From NCBI GenBank assembly GCA_016617785.1, contig JADILM010000005.1, positions 1,674,001 to 1,738,000 of the forward strand: 64,000 nt of DNA, in the 5' to 3' direction. The position numbers and the translations under genes were made by a program. The stretch's first letter is position 1, and each line of letters opens with the position of its first letter. Below, piece after piece: positions 11,176-21,500 of the stretch. The stretch is from Sporobolomyces roseus (taxonomy: Eukaryota; Basidiomycota; Microbotryomycetes; Sporidiobolales; Sporidiobolaceae). The notes below the pieces were generated by a model that ran no database searches, was not told the origin of the DNA, and worked only from the letters and a program-made list of their open reading frames with translations.

Positions 11176-11759
11176 CTAGAACCCTCTGTTTGACAGCCAC
11201 TCCTTAACTTCTCTCACCCAATCTCCCTTGATAACGATTTGCTGAGTTTGAGGTTTCGTGAAGGAAGTTGTTGAACGATCGAGGAATGACGAGAGCTCTT
11301 GATGCAGCGCCTGCATGTCGAGTTGTCGTATTCAGCATCGGACAAGTTATCGAGGAAGGGGAGAAGAAGGGTAACTCACGTTAACATCGCCATGAATTTT
11401 GCGAATCACTGTCATTGTTCGAGTTCCACCATTTCGCACGTCGCTATACACAGGCTGTATATCAACAAGAATACCTCGTCAGCTCAAAACGCTCCCGAGA
11501 TGAACGGACAGCGAAAGATTTGGCTCACGAGTTCACCGAATTGAGATCTCGGTACAAAGAACTTTGATTCGATTTCTCCACCACTAGAGGTAGCTGATCC
11601 TGATGCTATCGGAGTTGATGGTGTTTCAGTAGCTGTAGAGGTTGATGCTGAAGGAGGGATCGAGGAGAGAGATGAAGGAGATGAAGAAAAAGATCGGAAA
11701 GAGGGAACAAAGGCGGATCGAAGGGTAGGAAGGCTTGAGGTGAGTAGTGTGCGTTGCAT
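11176..11759 (-). CDS. IMG2: mitochondrial large-subunit ribosomal protein mL49
   Basis: Exons 11759-11529, 11454-11380 and 11310-11176 sum to 441 nt (146 aa). The first about 55 residues are Ser/Thr/Pro/Arg-rich with the look of a mitochondrial presequence (MQRTLLTSSLPTLRSAFVPS). The mL49/Img2 fold follows: FFVPRSQFGELPVYSDVRNG, TMTVIRKIHGDVNAL, then QQIVIKGDWVREVKEWL with the typical terminal GF. In yeast Img2 is needed for mitochondrial genome integrity and translation. It is convergent with MYND copy 3. A second mitoribosomal gene (uS15m) lies about 2.7 kb away, but nothing suggests co-regulation. Confidence 0.87.
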
Positions 11760-12296
11760 ATTGATCTAAATCTGCTTGATGATTGAGCGAGTTGGAAGGA
11801 AAGAGCGAGAAAAGGGTCTTCTGTTGGTCCGCTCCAAACCATTCTCTTCGTTTTTAAGAGTGCTCGGGATAGCTTCGGATCGATAGCAAGGGACTCCAAC
11901 ATCCTATATATCGAGCCCTTAACCGTCACGAGCGACCCTCCACCTTACATTAATCTTTCCCTCTCTCTTCTTCCGATTCTCCTTCCGCACCCTCATCAAG
12001 CCCGATAGCACTCGCCTAGTCGGTCAGCAGATCTCTAGTCTGCTCTGTACGAAGTATCAGGTCGAGATCGAAGCTACCCTCGCCGAACCATCCAAGCCAT
12101 CTTTCCCTTTGTCCTTCGTCTAAATTCTCGATATTTGCTCGATATACCTTCCCTTTTCCTCTCCTCCTCTTGACGGCTCTATCTTCTCCACTCCACCGAA
12201 CAACTTTCTCACCTGCTTCCCGAAGTGAATCAAATTTGGCAAACTCAAAACCTGATCCCCTCTCTTCCCGTTCCCTTCCCCTTCCGCCTTCCTCTA

Positions 12297-13214
12297 TGTC
12301 CGACTCTTCCTCCCCTCTCGGCAACTGCGTAGTCTGCGGAGCGAGGACCGCGACTCGATGTGACCCGTGTGCTGCTAACGGTACGGATTGGATGTTCTTC
12401 TGTTCTCGCGAGCATCAGAAATTGGTGAGCTGCCTTCATTTTTGTCTTCCACCTACTGTTGCCGATCACTAACAGCTCGAGCTATCAGGTCTGGTACATG
12501 CACAAGCGAGTCTGCGGCAAGAGGTCGCAACCCTTCACCTGGCCTGGTTTCACAGAAAAAGAGATCGAACGAGTCGTAGAAAGCGCGAAGAGGCCTAGTT
12601 TTGATCAAGAGAGGAAATGCCTAACAACGTGGATAGAGGAAGAGGGAGAAAGGGAAGGTTGGCCTGCTCACCAAAGAGAAGCTATGTTTGAGGTGAGCAA
12701 GATTCGGTTCACAAGGCCGCCGACGCTGCTCACTCATCTGTAGTTTGCTAATATACATACTCTGCTTTCATAGAAAAGAATACGGGGAGCTCGAGACGAC
12801 CAGCCAGACGAAATTGTGGTCTCTTGGAAGGTTCAAAGCGAAATCGTCTTACTTCGCACGGCTTCATTTCTCCACGAGCTCAGCCGGGCGACCAAGGTGG
12901 AGGGGAAGTTACTTGGAGAGGCTCTGCAAGTTCTAGCCCCGAAATATCCCATCGATTTCCACATCTATCAGCAGACTCAAGAACTGTTCCCTCTTCCAGG
13001 TCTCGCCTTCGACCGGAGTCTCCTACCAGATTGGTGCAGATTTCAGCACAAGGCTATCATCATTCATGCCATCGATCTTGGGATTATCACCAATCGGACA
13101 GCGGAAGCTGTGCGATGCTCAGCCTACGCGAGAGGGGAAATTCGGAGGTATTGTCGGGAGGAAATAGCAATCACACACCCTGGAGATGCTGCTGCTATGG
13201 CTGCAGCCTGGTAG
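12297..13214 (+). CDS. MYND-finger family protein, copy 4
   Basis: Exons 12297-12424, 12490-12692 and 12774-13214, with phase-0 junctions. The finger is CVVCGARTATRCDPC, then DWMFFCSREHQKL, intron, VWYMHKRVCG. The conserved linker Trp is in LTTWIEEEGE. The C-terminal domain has YPIDFHIYQQ, WCRFQHKAIIIH and ITHPGDAAAM. This copy is the best guide to what copy 1 has lost: its VWYMHKRVCG lines up with V-stop-FMHKRVCG there. The start was chosen as the ATG 13 codons before the first finger Cys, as in the paralogues. A probable protein-protein adaptor; no catalytic residues can be recognised. Confidence 0.84.
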
Positions 13215-13913
13215 ACTAAGATGTCCAGAGGAGAGGAGAGGGGGGCGAGTTTTAGTCGTAGGATCCCGAATAACGAAATCAAGTCTTTTCCATGTTTCCT
13301 CGAGCTCGTCTTGGGCAAGCTAAATCTCCTCTACTGCCCTCTCTGTGTCATCGGGTGCTCAAAAACTCATACGCTCTCAACAGGAACCTGGCTGGAATCG
13401 CTTCGTGTCGATACAGCGTTTCGCGAGGTTGGGCAAGTTTCGAACGAGAGTAATCCTTATTTTGCATGAGAAGAAATCGATCCTGGGCTGCCTCGACGTT
13501 TCAGATTGACCAGCGACGGTTTGGCGAAGTAGTTGTGTGAGAAAGAGACCTGCGAGAGAGAAGCGAACGAAGCGAGTCCTGTTCGTTGATTCTCGACTCT
13601 ACCCGACTCTACCACAGCACATCGCTCAAACAGCCTTGGACTACCGACAGATCGCACGAATTCGCTCTCGGACCCTTTATATCAGCTTTCAACCCCATCG
13701 CCTTGAGATTCCGCCGTTCTGAAACCTTGATCTTCAAGCTCCCCTTCTGCCGCTCATCTCGTCCTTGAAGTCTAGCCTAGAGCAGCAGAAGGTTTGTACT
13801 ACCCCTCACCTCTATCTACAGGCTAAGCTGACCTCATAGGGAGCGCTGTCCTTTTCCTCCTCCCTTTGACTCTCGACTCTTATCTCCCCTCTCCCACATA
13901 AATCAGCACTCCT
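13215..13913. other. intergenic and 5' leader of MYND copy 5
   Basis: About 700 bp without a supported ORF. Near the 3' end a GTTTGT donor at about 13794 and a TCATAG acceptor at about 13840 suggest a 5'-UTR intron in the copy 5 transcript, a feature also seen ahead of copies 10 and 11. Confidence 0.4.
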
Positions 13914-14950
13914 ATGTCGACCTCGAGAGAACCAGGAGTCTGCGTGATCTGTAGTGCGGAAACGTTCAAAAGATGTGGAGATTGTGCGGAAAACGGGACC
14001 GATTTCTTATACTTTTGTTCGATGAAACACAAGAAGCTCGTGCGCTCCAATCGAGCTTCTTCTTTGAGGTTGAGAGATGCTAACCACGTCTGCAATAGGA
14101 TAGGTGGCTTCGGTGCACAAGCGAGTTTGTGGTATTCGAAGTAAACCCTTTTCTTGGCCGGGATTGGATCCAATCGAGTATCGAGACGTCATCGTCATGA
14201 GCAAGCAGAAGATGTACAATCGAGAAGGACAGATTTCGACTTGGTTCGAGCGGTTCTCGAATAACCCGCAAGCTCGAGGGAAAGATCCGGATCTATCATT
14301 CGAGGTGAATACCAAGTTTGCTTACTATACATAACCAAGAGAGTGTTTCTGACGACTATTGATCTCTGGTGTAGGAGAAGATGGAGCCGTTTGTTGATCC
14401 GGGTCGAGGGATCCAAATGAGTCCGGAATCATCAGCTTCTGACGACTATTGATCTCTGGTGTAGGAGAAGATGGAGCCGTTTGTTGATCCGGGTCGAGGG
14501 ATCCAAATGAGTCCGGAATCATCAGCTTCAGTCGTCGACATGCGACATACTCTCTGGAACACGTGGGCAGAGATCGAACACTTCAGAACCGGAACAACCG
14601 AAAAGACTCAGCGTCAAAAGGAGGTGGTACGACGGACCGGACTCCCTCAAAGACCATTCGATTTCGTCGCGGCAACTCTCGAGGCATCGATACCTGGATT
14701 CGCGAGCACCATGTCCTCTCCACGGTACGCTAGCTGGTCGGGACACATCATGCACATCTACATGATCTATATAGCTGTCGCTGCCGTATCGATGACGGAT
14801 TCTTCCGATCAAATCAAGCAATACCTGGGCTTCACGAAGAAAGCGATCATCGCGATGATTCAATACGTGATCCCCGCCTCGGAACGAGAGATACGACAGG
14901 GGCTTCTCGCGAGTCTTCAGCACGTTCCTTTTCAAGTAGGAACGAGTTGA
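13914..14950 (+). CDS. MYND-finger family protein, copy 5 (duplicated splice acceptor)
   Basis: Exons 13914-14039, 14104-14304 and 14465-14950. The finger is CVICSAETFKRCGDC, then DFLYFCSMKHKKL, intron, VASVHKRVCG; the first Trp of the linker region is replaced by Ala-Ser. The second Trp motif is ISTWFERF. The C-terminal domain has RPFDFVAATLE and WSGHIMHIY but lacks the THP motif. A 90-bp tandem duplication (14347-14529) repeats the end of intron 2 and the start of exon 3, so two equal acceptors exist at 14374 and 14464. Splicing to the first gives a TGA about 25 codons on; only the second yields the full protein. It is a divergent member, possibly on the way to decay or regulated by this choice. 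Confidence 0.72.
14347..14529 (+). repeat. 90-bp perfect tandem duplication across an intron-exon boundary
   Basis: Positions 14347-14439 and 14437-14529 are identical with a period of 90 bp. Each unit holds the last about 28 nt of an intron, the acceptor GTGTAG and the first about 62 nt of exon 3 of MYND copy 5. The absence of any mismatch implies a very recent event, or an assembly or strain polymorphism. Confidence 0.95.
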
Positions 14951-15357
14951 GTCGAGAAATTGGATAACAGAGGTGTACAGATAGAACGAAGTAGATAATC
15001 ATAAACAGTCTAGGAATGTAGTTGTACTTTGTAAGTTATGCAAGATCTGTACCGAATCATCCACTGCTGCTTATCGAAAGCGAGCGTAAACCTCCCTGAC
15101 TGAGTTTGAAGTGAGCAGCCGAATTGCGCGAGTAGCGGATCCCTCGTTCGCGATTCGGATCTTGATAAGCAACCAGGGTAGTGGATCGATCTCACTCGTA
15201 CGGTGTAGCGTCCTCCTGAATCGCTCGCCGACGCAGCCGAGGCGACATGTGAGAGCTTCGCTGGGGAGGAGCGTCCTTTGTTGCTCCGAATCGATCCGGG
15301 CAAGCTTGTTCCAACGTTATTCGAGCTCCGCCAAGTAGTATTTGGGACGCGCTGATC
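14951..15357. other. intergenic, convergent gene ends
   Basis: This lies between the end of MYND copy 5 and the end of the LYR gene. No supported ORF or RNA gene was found; it is probably the two 3' UTRs. Confidence 0.4.
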
Positions 15358-16210
15358 TCAGTGTCCTCCACACCCGCAATTCTCCTCATGATCCACTAAA
15401 TCCTCAACTTTCCCCTCTTTCCTTTTTCCTGTTTGCTCCCGCTTCTTCGCGATCCAGCTTGGCTCGGGACCTTCCATGAACCTGTTCCTCCCTGATCTTC
15501 CTCTCACTGCTCCTTCTTTCCGAGATTGAAAGGCTCGGATGAGTTTCTTGCGATCTGTCGGAAGAAGGGGTTTCGAAGGTGGAGAGGAAGGATCTAGAGG
15601 ATTGGGAAAAGAAGACGACAGCATTGGTGACGAGAGTAGAGGACGAGGGGGTCGAGAGGGGCGGGGAGGGCGGGTAGGTTGAGACGAAGTGGGAGGTGAG
15701 GAAGTCGAGGAAGATTCAGGAGAAGCGGGAGGTGAACGAATGTCGACGGGAATGATGAGATTAGCAGTTCGGGCAAGGGACTGAAGGTGATTGGCTTGGT
15801 GCTATGAGGGTATAAAGAGCGTCAGCAAAAGAAGCGAAACTTGCGAAACTACGATTCCCGAAGAAATCTATTGCGCGAGCGCTGACTCACCTCGAGCTGA
15901 TCACGATAGATCTCTCCTTCTAGCTGTCGTTCGTTGATCTCGTTGAGGACTGTCAGCGACCTTGACTTGTCGAATTCTGATCTGCGAAACGAGCGAAAAA
16001 AGAGAATCGGTCAAAAGGCTGTTGTCGTCTGACTCGCCTTGCTCTGAATGGCTTCACACATCCAGAAATGACTAGGGATCGTACTCACCTTGTTCTGAAG
16101 ACTACGAGTGCTCTCCGGTGATCGTCGGGCATCTTGTTCGCTATTCTCAACAGAGAGCGATACAGCGCTTTTGAGGTTGCGCTGACGCTGGCTGATACCG
16201 TCGCACTCAT
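15358..16210 (-). CDS. LYR-motif (Complex1_LYR/Fmc1-like) mitochondrial protein
   Basis: Exons 16210-16089, 15981-15891 and 15801-15358 keep frame throughout. The N-terminal part carries the LYR tripeptide in context (SKALYRSLLRIANKM), followed by HRRALVVFRTRSEF and a helical stretch (LNEINERQLEGEIYRDQLE), as in LYR proteins of the mitochondrial matrix. The HQANHLQSLARTANLI segment resembles the Fmc1 (F1-ATPase assembly) type, but this finer assignment is weak. A long Pro/Ser/Arg-rich tail ends in ENCGCGGH, unusual for the family and possibly metal-binding. Six codons upstream of this ATG (ASDYSR) stay open and are conserved in the second copy at 27840, so the true start may lie in an upstream exon (see 16237-16482). 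Confidence 0.72.
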
Positions 16211-16290
16211 TCGAGAGTAATCAGAAGCCTTGAAGCCTAGAACGAGAGCTCGAAGTGAGGTGTAAGAGGGAGAGAGAGTGAATCATCGGT
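15640..16290 (-). repeat. source copy of LYR-gene segmental duplication
   Basis: Close inverted match to 27775-28450, covering about 80 bp upstream of the ATG, exon 1, intron 1, exon 2, intron 2 and the first part of exon 3. Intron 1 is nearly unchanged between the copies, which dates the event as recent. Confidence 0.85.
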
Positions 16291-16482
16291 TGCTCCTGAA
16301 CCATTCACAGCTGCATCTAACTCGATCGCATCCAACTCCCGATCACGCTTTATATCATCTTTATACCTTATCCGAGCATCCCAGCAAATCGTAAGCGCCT
16401 TGGTCAAAGTTTCGGCTCTTCGTTCATCTTGATCAGTTTTCGGCTCAACCTCGCTCTTCACTAGCTTATCGGGTTCAGCCAC
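16237..16482 (-). CDS. possible first exon of the LYR gene, or separate small ORF
   Basis: An 81-codon ATG frame ending only 27 bp before the LYR-gene ATG, on the same strand. Its sequence (ETLTKALTICWDARIRYKDD, then IKRDRELDAIELDAA) looks like a genuine charged helix rather than chance translation. A GTGAAT donor at 16308 and an AAG acceptor at 16229 would remove 80 nt and join LDAA in frame to ASDYSRMSATV of the LYR protein. That would give a protein extended by 64 residues. Against this, a LYR protein would normally begin close to its LYR helix. The duplicate at 27840 lacks this part, so it is no test. It could also be just a leader ORF. Confidence 0.35.
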   Translation of the reverse strand: MAEPDKLVKSEVEPKTDQDERRAETLTKALTICWDARIRYKDDIKRDRELDAIELDAAVNGSGATDDSLSLPLTPHFELSF

Positions 16483-16618
16483 GGATCAAAAGGTGTGTTC
16501 AATACCTATAGATTGGATCCCAACCACGCAGAGCTGACTTGTTGGTGCTCTCGCAGACTTCACCCTCTTCCCCCTCTCTTTCCCCCTCTCTTCGGCTTCC
16601 CAGCGCGTCCACCAGACG

Positions 16619-18150
16619 ATGTCGGAAGTCTCCCCAGTCCCCGTTATCATCGACACTGACCCAGGAGTCGACGACGCCCTTGCTCTCCTCCTCGCTCTCT
16701 CCTCGCCTCATCTGCTCGTCGTCGGAATCACTCTCACACATGGCAATACCACCCTTTCCTATGCGCAAAAGAACCTCGATAAGATGTTCTTCGCTTTAGA
16801 GAAGCATCTGGAGCAAACGGATGAGAGAGAGCGATGGAGAGGCGTCACAGACAAGGAATGGAGGAAGAAACACGGTGCGGAAGAGAAGATCACGGTATGG
16901 AAAGGCTGTGAGGGCCCGGTTGAGGGACAAGCGGTTACAGCAAAGTACTTTCATGGTCAGGTGAGCATCTCATAGTCAGTTTCAGCGATCTTATTGAGCT
17001 GATCGTCAGTTGTTTGGGTCTTTCAGGATGGATTAGCAGATTGCGAAACTCGACACCCGGATCTCACTCCTCCCTCGACCTATCAATCATCTCTCTATAC
17101 ACTATCTTCCGACTCTGCGCTCGACGGGCTATCGTCTTTACTTGCTTCTCGTCCATCGAACTTGCCGAAATTAGCTTACATCGCTCTAGGACCTTTCACT
17201 TCTCTCGCCCAATTATCCCAGCGAACTGACCTAGCAGAAAGCTTCGAGCCGATATTGAGTATGGGAGGAGCCGTCGAACATCCTGGCAACACAACACCAG
17301 TCGCAGAATTCAAGTGAGTTCACCTCTTGCTGTTTCCTCTTCACCTGGTTGCCAAAGTTGGAGCGTTCATGTTTCGCTGATACCGTGCCCAACATCCTCA
17401 GCTACTACGCCGATCCCTGGGCTGCCCGTACGCTGTTCTCCCTCTCCCTTCCAAATCTCTACATCTTTCCCCTCGACATTACGACCTACCTCACTCTTCC
17501 TTTCTCACTCTACGCATCTTCTATCGACCCCTCATTCTCCGGTACGAAACAACCCTCTGACCCATCGAACAAGGATCCTATCGTACACTTTTGTTCGAGC
17601 TTCTTAGAGGGTACCAAGGAAGTGATGGAGAGTTTCGGAGGGGACGAGATGGAACTGCATGATCCGACTGTCGTGTTTGCTTTGATCGAGTGGGCGAGGA
17701 GTAAAGGAATGGAGAGTGAATTGAATGGAGTTGCAGGAGATGAAGCGAGGGAAGGTGAATTTGCAAAGGGGTGGGAATGGAAACGAGTCGATTTCGAGAT
17801 CGAATGGTAAGCTACCGCGTTCTACTTGACATCTACTCGGCTCACAACTGATCTTGCCCGATCTCGCTCGCAGCGAAGGGACTTTGACTCGAGGTATGCT
17901 CGTTCTCGACCATCGAGCATCCTCCAAAGCCGAAACCTCAATCACTTCTCGAACTGGTCAAACGAACCGAGCACTCGCAATTGAAGAACACCACGCACTC
18001 GATATACCGGAAGTCGAAGCTCGTCGAGCAGAAAAGAAGAGGAAAGTTGATGAGAAGAAAGTTAGTGGAGCGAGAGTTGTCGTCAGCAGTCCTGGGAGTG
18101 AGGTGATGAGGAAAGAGATGTTAGAGCGCGTGTGGGGAGTCAAAGTTTGA
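16619..18150 (+). CDS. inosine-uridine preferring nucleoside hydrolase, 436 aa
   Basis: Exons 16619-16960, 17027-17313, 17402-17806 and 17874-18150 sum to 437 codons. The IU-nucleoside hydrolase hallmark opens the protein: PVIIDTDPGVDDALALLLAL, whose Asp cluster binds the catalytic calcium. Further family blocks are YIALGPFTSLAQL, ILSMGGAVEHPGNTTPVAEF followed across an intron by NYYADPWAARTLF, and the C-terminal EGTLTRGMLVLD. The enzyme cleaves the N-glycosidic bond of ribonucleosides for purine/pyrimidine salvage. It is longer than the usual about 320 aa because of an insert around residues 55-110 and a Lys-rich C-terminal tail. The exon 3 acceptor was set at 17401 because only that restores the EFNYYADP motif. 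Confidence 0.9.
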
Positions 18151-18549
18151 AGAGGTAGATAGATCTGATCTTGTCAATAGAATTCGCATGTAGCAATCGA
18201 GTCGTTTTTATGAGCAGGAGTGCGACATCTCTCGAAAGGTCAACGACGAAAGTTGTTTGCATCAAGCGTAATATATGCATTCCTAAGTAGAGTACAAACT
18301 AGTGTATCCGAAGTAGCAAATTGGGTTCCGATCAAGAAATCGACAAGAAGAAAGCGATCAAACAGACGAAAGGCGAAAAAGTGAGAGAATGAAAGGGATA
18401 CAACAGTTGATGAGACTATGCTGAGAGTACATCCAGTGTGTGCAAGTTGACGAGCGATTATGGGAGAGCGTGGTATCTGTCGGAAGAAGCGAGTCGATCA
18501 GCTTGAGACTCGAGGCAAGTGAAGACTCGAAAATGAACTCACGAAGCCT
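18151..18549. other. intergenic, convergent gene ends
   Basis: The 3' flanks of the nucleoside hydrolase and the HSF-type gene. No supported features. Confidence 0.4.
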
Positions 18550-21500
18550 CTACTGACCGGGTTCAGCGCTGTCTGCACCCTGTTCCGGGATAGCTGCTAC
18601 TCCGTTCCCTACCTCTCTTGTTTCACCTTGAGCGTAGAGGTCATCCTCCTCCTCTGCTTGATCGTGATGGGGTTCCTCTCCTACATCAGCGACCAAAGCC
18701 TCGAGTGCAGCAAACTTGGCATCGTAATCCTCGGGAGCAATCGCAGCCTCAGAGTGCTGATCATCGTTCTCGACCTCCTCCGATACTGGCGCCTTCTCCT
18801 CCTCCTTGGATTCTGTTTCTTCAGCTCGAGGGACGGGGTAAGGTGAAGTTTCTTGTTCTTGACCTTGACGAGACTTTGCAGCCGTAGCACCAGGAACGAA
18901 GAACTCTTCGGGCACTGCATGAGCGGGATGAATGTAAGGTCGAGGGGCGGGTTCGGTTCCTACTTCGTAGTAAGGAGCTCGTTCGTAACCGGGATCGGAG
19001 AAGTAAGGGTTGGGAGCGTCTTGGGGATGATGGATCGCTTGAGGAGTGCGAGCAACGGGTGCTTGAGTCGAAGGGTAAGGGGAAGAACCGTATTGAGTTG
19101 TTTGAGGTTGAGGTGGGTAAAAATCGGCAGGGTGAGAGGAAGCACGACCGGGTTCAGCGGGAGTCGAAGAAGCAGGTTCTCCATCGAGGAGGTTCGAGAG
19201 GTGAGGTGGTCGAGGAAGAGCGTAAACTGCAGAAGAAGGAGTACTGGGAGTAACTCCGACTCCACCTCTCCTCATCTCCTCACTCGCAGCCTGTTGTTGA
19301 TCTTCTTCCTCTTGCTTCTTCTTGGCATCTTCTGCAGCTCGAGCAGGATGATACCAACCTCCTCCACGACTCTTGAGTTTCGGAGCTTCTTGACGAACCA
19401 TGTTGATCGACTCCTTGACTTGCTCGGTTCGAACCTCCTCCGATTCTCCAACTCCATCTCCACCCGCTGCGATCTCGGCAGCTTTCAGCTCGTCCAAGTG
19501 CATCCTCTCTCCCTCTTGAACCACCTTTTCCTCCGGTTGACCTTGAATCGCTTGTTTCTCAGCAGTTGCTTCTCCAGGACTGACCAATCCAGCATTCGCA
19601 GGAACTACTCCTCCTCCCTTCTTTCCTTTCCCACCTTTCCCACCTTTCGTTGATTTGGTGGACGGCGGCGCAGCACGAGATTTCGAAGGATCGGCAGCGG
19701 CGAGAGAAGCGCGAGTTCGACGTCCTCCAGTCGGAGCAGCGGGAGGAAAGGAATCGTCGTTGTCGTTAGGTGGTGGAGGAGTGGGTTCGTTTGAAGTTGG
19801 TCGAGGAGCGGCGGGAACTGGTTTGCGAGCAGCAGCTTTCTTCTTCGCAGCCGTGACATTCTTCTTCTTGGGTGATCCTCGAGCGTTCTTTGGAGGAGGA
19901 GAGGTGGTCGCTTCATCTGCTTGAGTCGGGAGTTGTTCATCTTCGTCGACGACATCGTTCATCTCCTCGTCTTTCGAAGGTTGCGGTTGAGCGGTAACAT
20001 CATTCATCTCGACATCGTCATCATCGACTCCCTCTGCATCAATTTCTCCCTCTGCATCCTGCTCATCGTCGTACAGATCCTCCTCCTCCTCGCGGGCAAG
20101 TCCTGAAGCTTCTTGCTGAGGATCGACAGGTTTCTCGGAATCGCCGTTTTCGAGCTTGGTTTCGTTCGAATGCGAAGTTGAGGGGATGGGAGGACTGGCG
20201 GAATGTGCGATAGGAGGTGGTCGAGGGAGAGCGAGCTCGTCGATGCTGGGGTAAGGTTGAGGTGGGTAGTTCGGGGGAGGAATCGAAGAGGTAGCGTTTG
20301 CGACTAGTTGCGCTTTACTCGATCTAGTCGGAGGTTCTGGTAGTTCGTCCACCTCCATCGCCTTCCCTTGACCCTTTACGTTCCTTCGTTGTAGAGGAGT
20401 CGTCGATCTTGTGAGTTTCTGTCTCTTTGCTTTTGAAGGTCGATCTTCCTCTTCCTCCTCTTCCTCTTCCTCTCCCTCTCCTTCGAGTTCCTCCTCATCT
20501 TCCTCACTCTCACTCTCGCTTTCTTCTTTCTTAGCTTTCCCCTTCCCCTTTGCTTTCCCTGGACCTCTCGTCCTCTTCCCATTCGTAGTCTTCGCTACCT
20601 TCTTGCCAACAACCCCTCTCGATTTAGTTCCCCTCTTCTTAGTCTCCCACCCCTCCTCAATCTCCTCAACACTATCCTCATCGCTACTCGCCCCGATTCC
20701 AGGTAATCTCAAAGGTCCTCCACTACCCTTTGGTCTCCCCTTTCTCGTAGCAGGTTCTTCTTCAACTCCAGTCTTCTTACTTCGTACTCTTCGCTTCTTT
20801 GCCATTCCGTCCTCGTGGCGAGTTACTTCAGCGACGTCGGCCCAGGTCGAACGAGAGTGAAGAGAAGTGTGATACCAGATTCGAGTCGAGCGGTTGACTC
20901 CCGGGTTTGATTTTGCGATGTGTGCGAGGTCACGTTGAGATCGAGAGTGGCGTCGGAATTCCCAGTTCTATTGAAAGATACAAGAAAGACAACGTCAGCG
21001 ACTAGTCGAGAAAAGATCGAAAATGCGAAGTGAGATTCGAGAAAACTCACGTTCATTTGTTTGTTCTGCGAGACGCCGTCGCTCCTCTCTGTTCAGTCTC
21101 CTTGGTACAAGACTATAGAGAGAGAGACAGAGGACTCACGAAACTAGTAATACTTTTCTGACTGAAATGAACCTTGCAAACTTTCTCGACCAAATCAGCT
21201 TCATTCGGAATCAACAACAACCTCCCTGACTTGTCCCACCTGATGTGTTCACTCATATCGACTGGATCATTATGCAACATCCTACATCGAGCATTCAACA
21301 TCAGTCAACACTCGAAAGAAAGAGGAGCAAGTGGGAAAAGGAAACGTACTTCCAGAGTTTTCTCAAGAAAGTTTCAGGTCTCGAACCAGATCCTTCACCT
21401 GCTGCACCGCCCCATCCACCTCTCGAAGTCTTCTTTGGAACAGTTGTCGAATTCGAAGGAGCCGAAGTATTGACCAAAGGACCAGGGTTCGGAAGTCCTT

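Noticed and set aside
12016..12324. 102-codon minus-strand frame ahead of MYND copy 4
   Set aside because: It overlaps the leader and start of copy 4 on the other strand, is compositionally Arg/Glu-rich low complexity and has no splice or domain support.
18853..19653. Long plus-strand frame (266 codons) opposite the HSF-type gene, and the poly-Ser frame at 20411-20860
   Set aside because: Both are antisense shadows of the acidic and Lys-rich low-complexity parts of the true gene.
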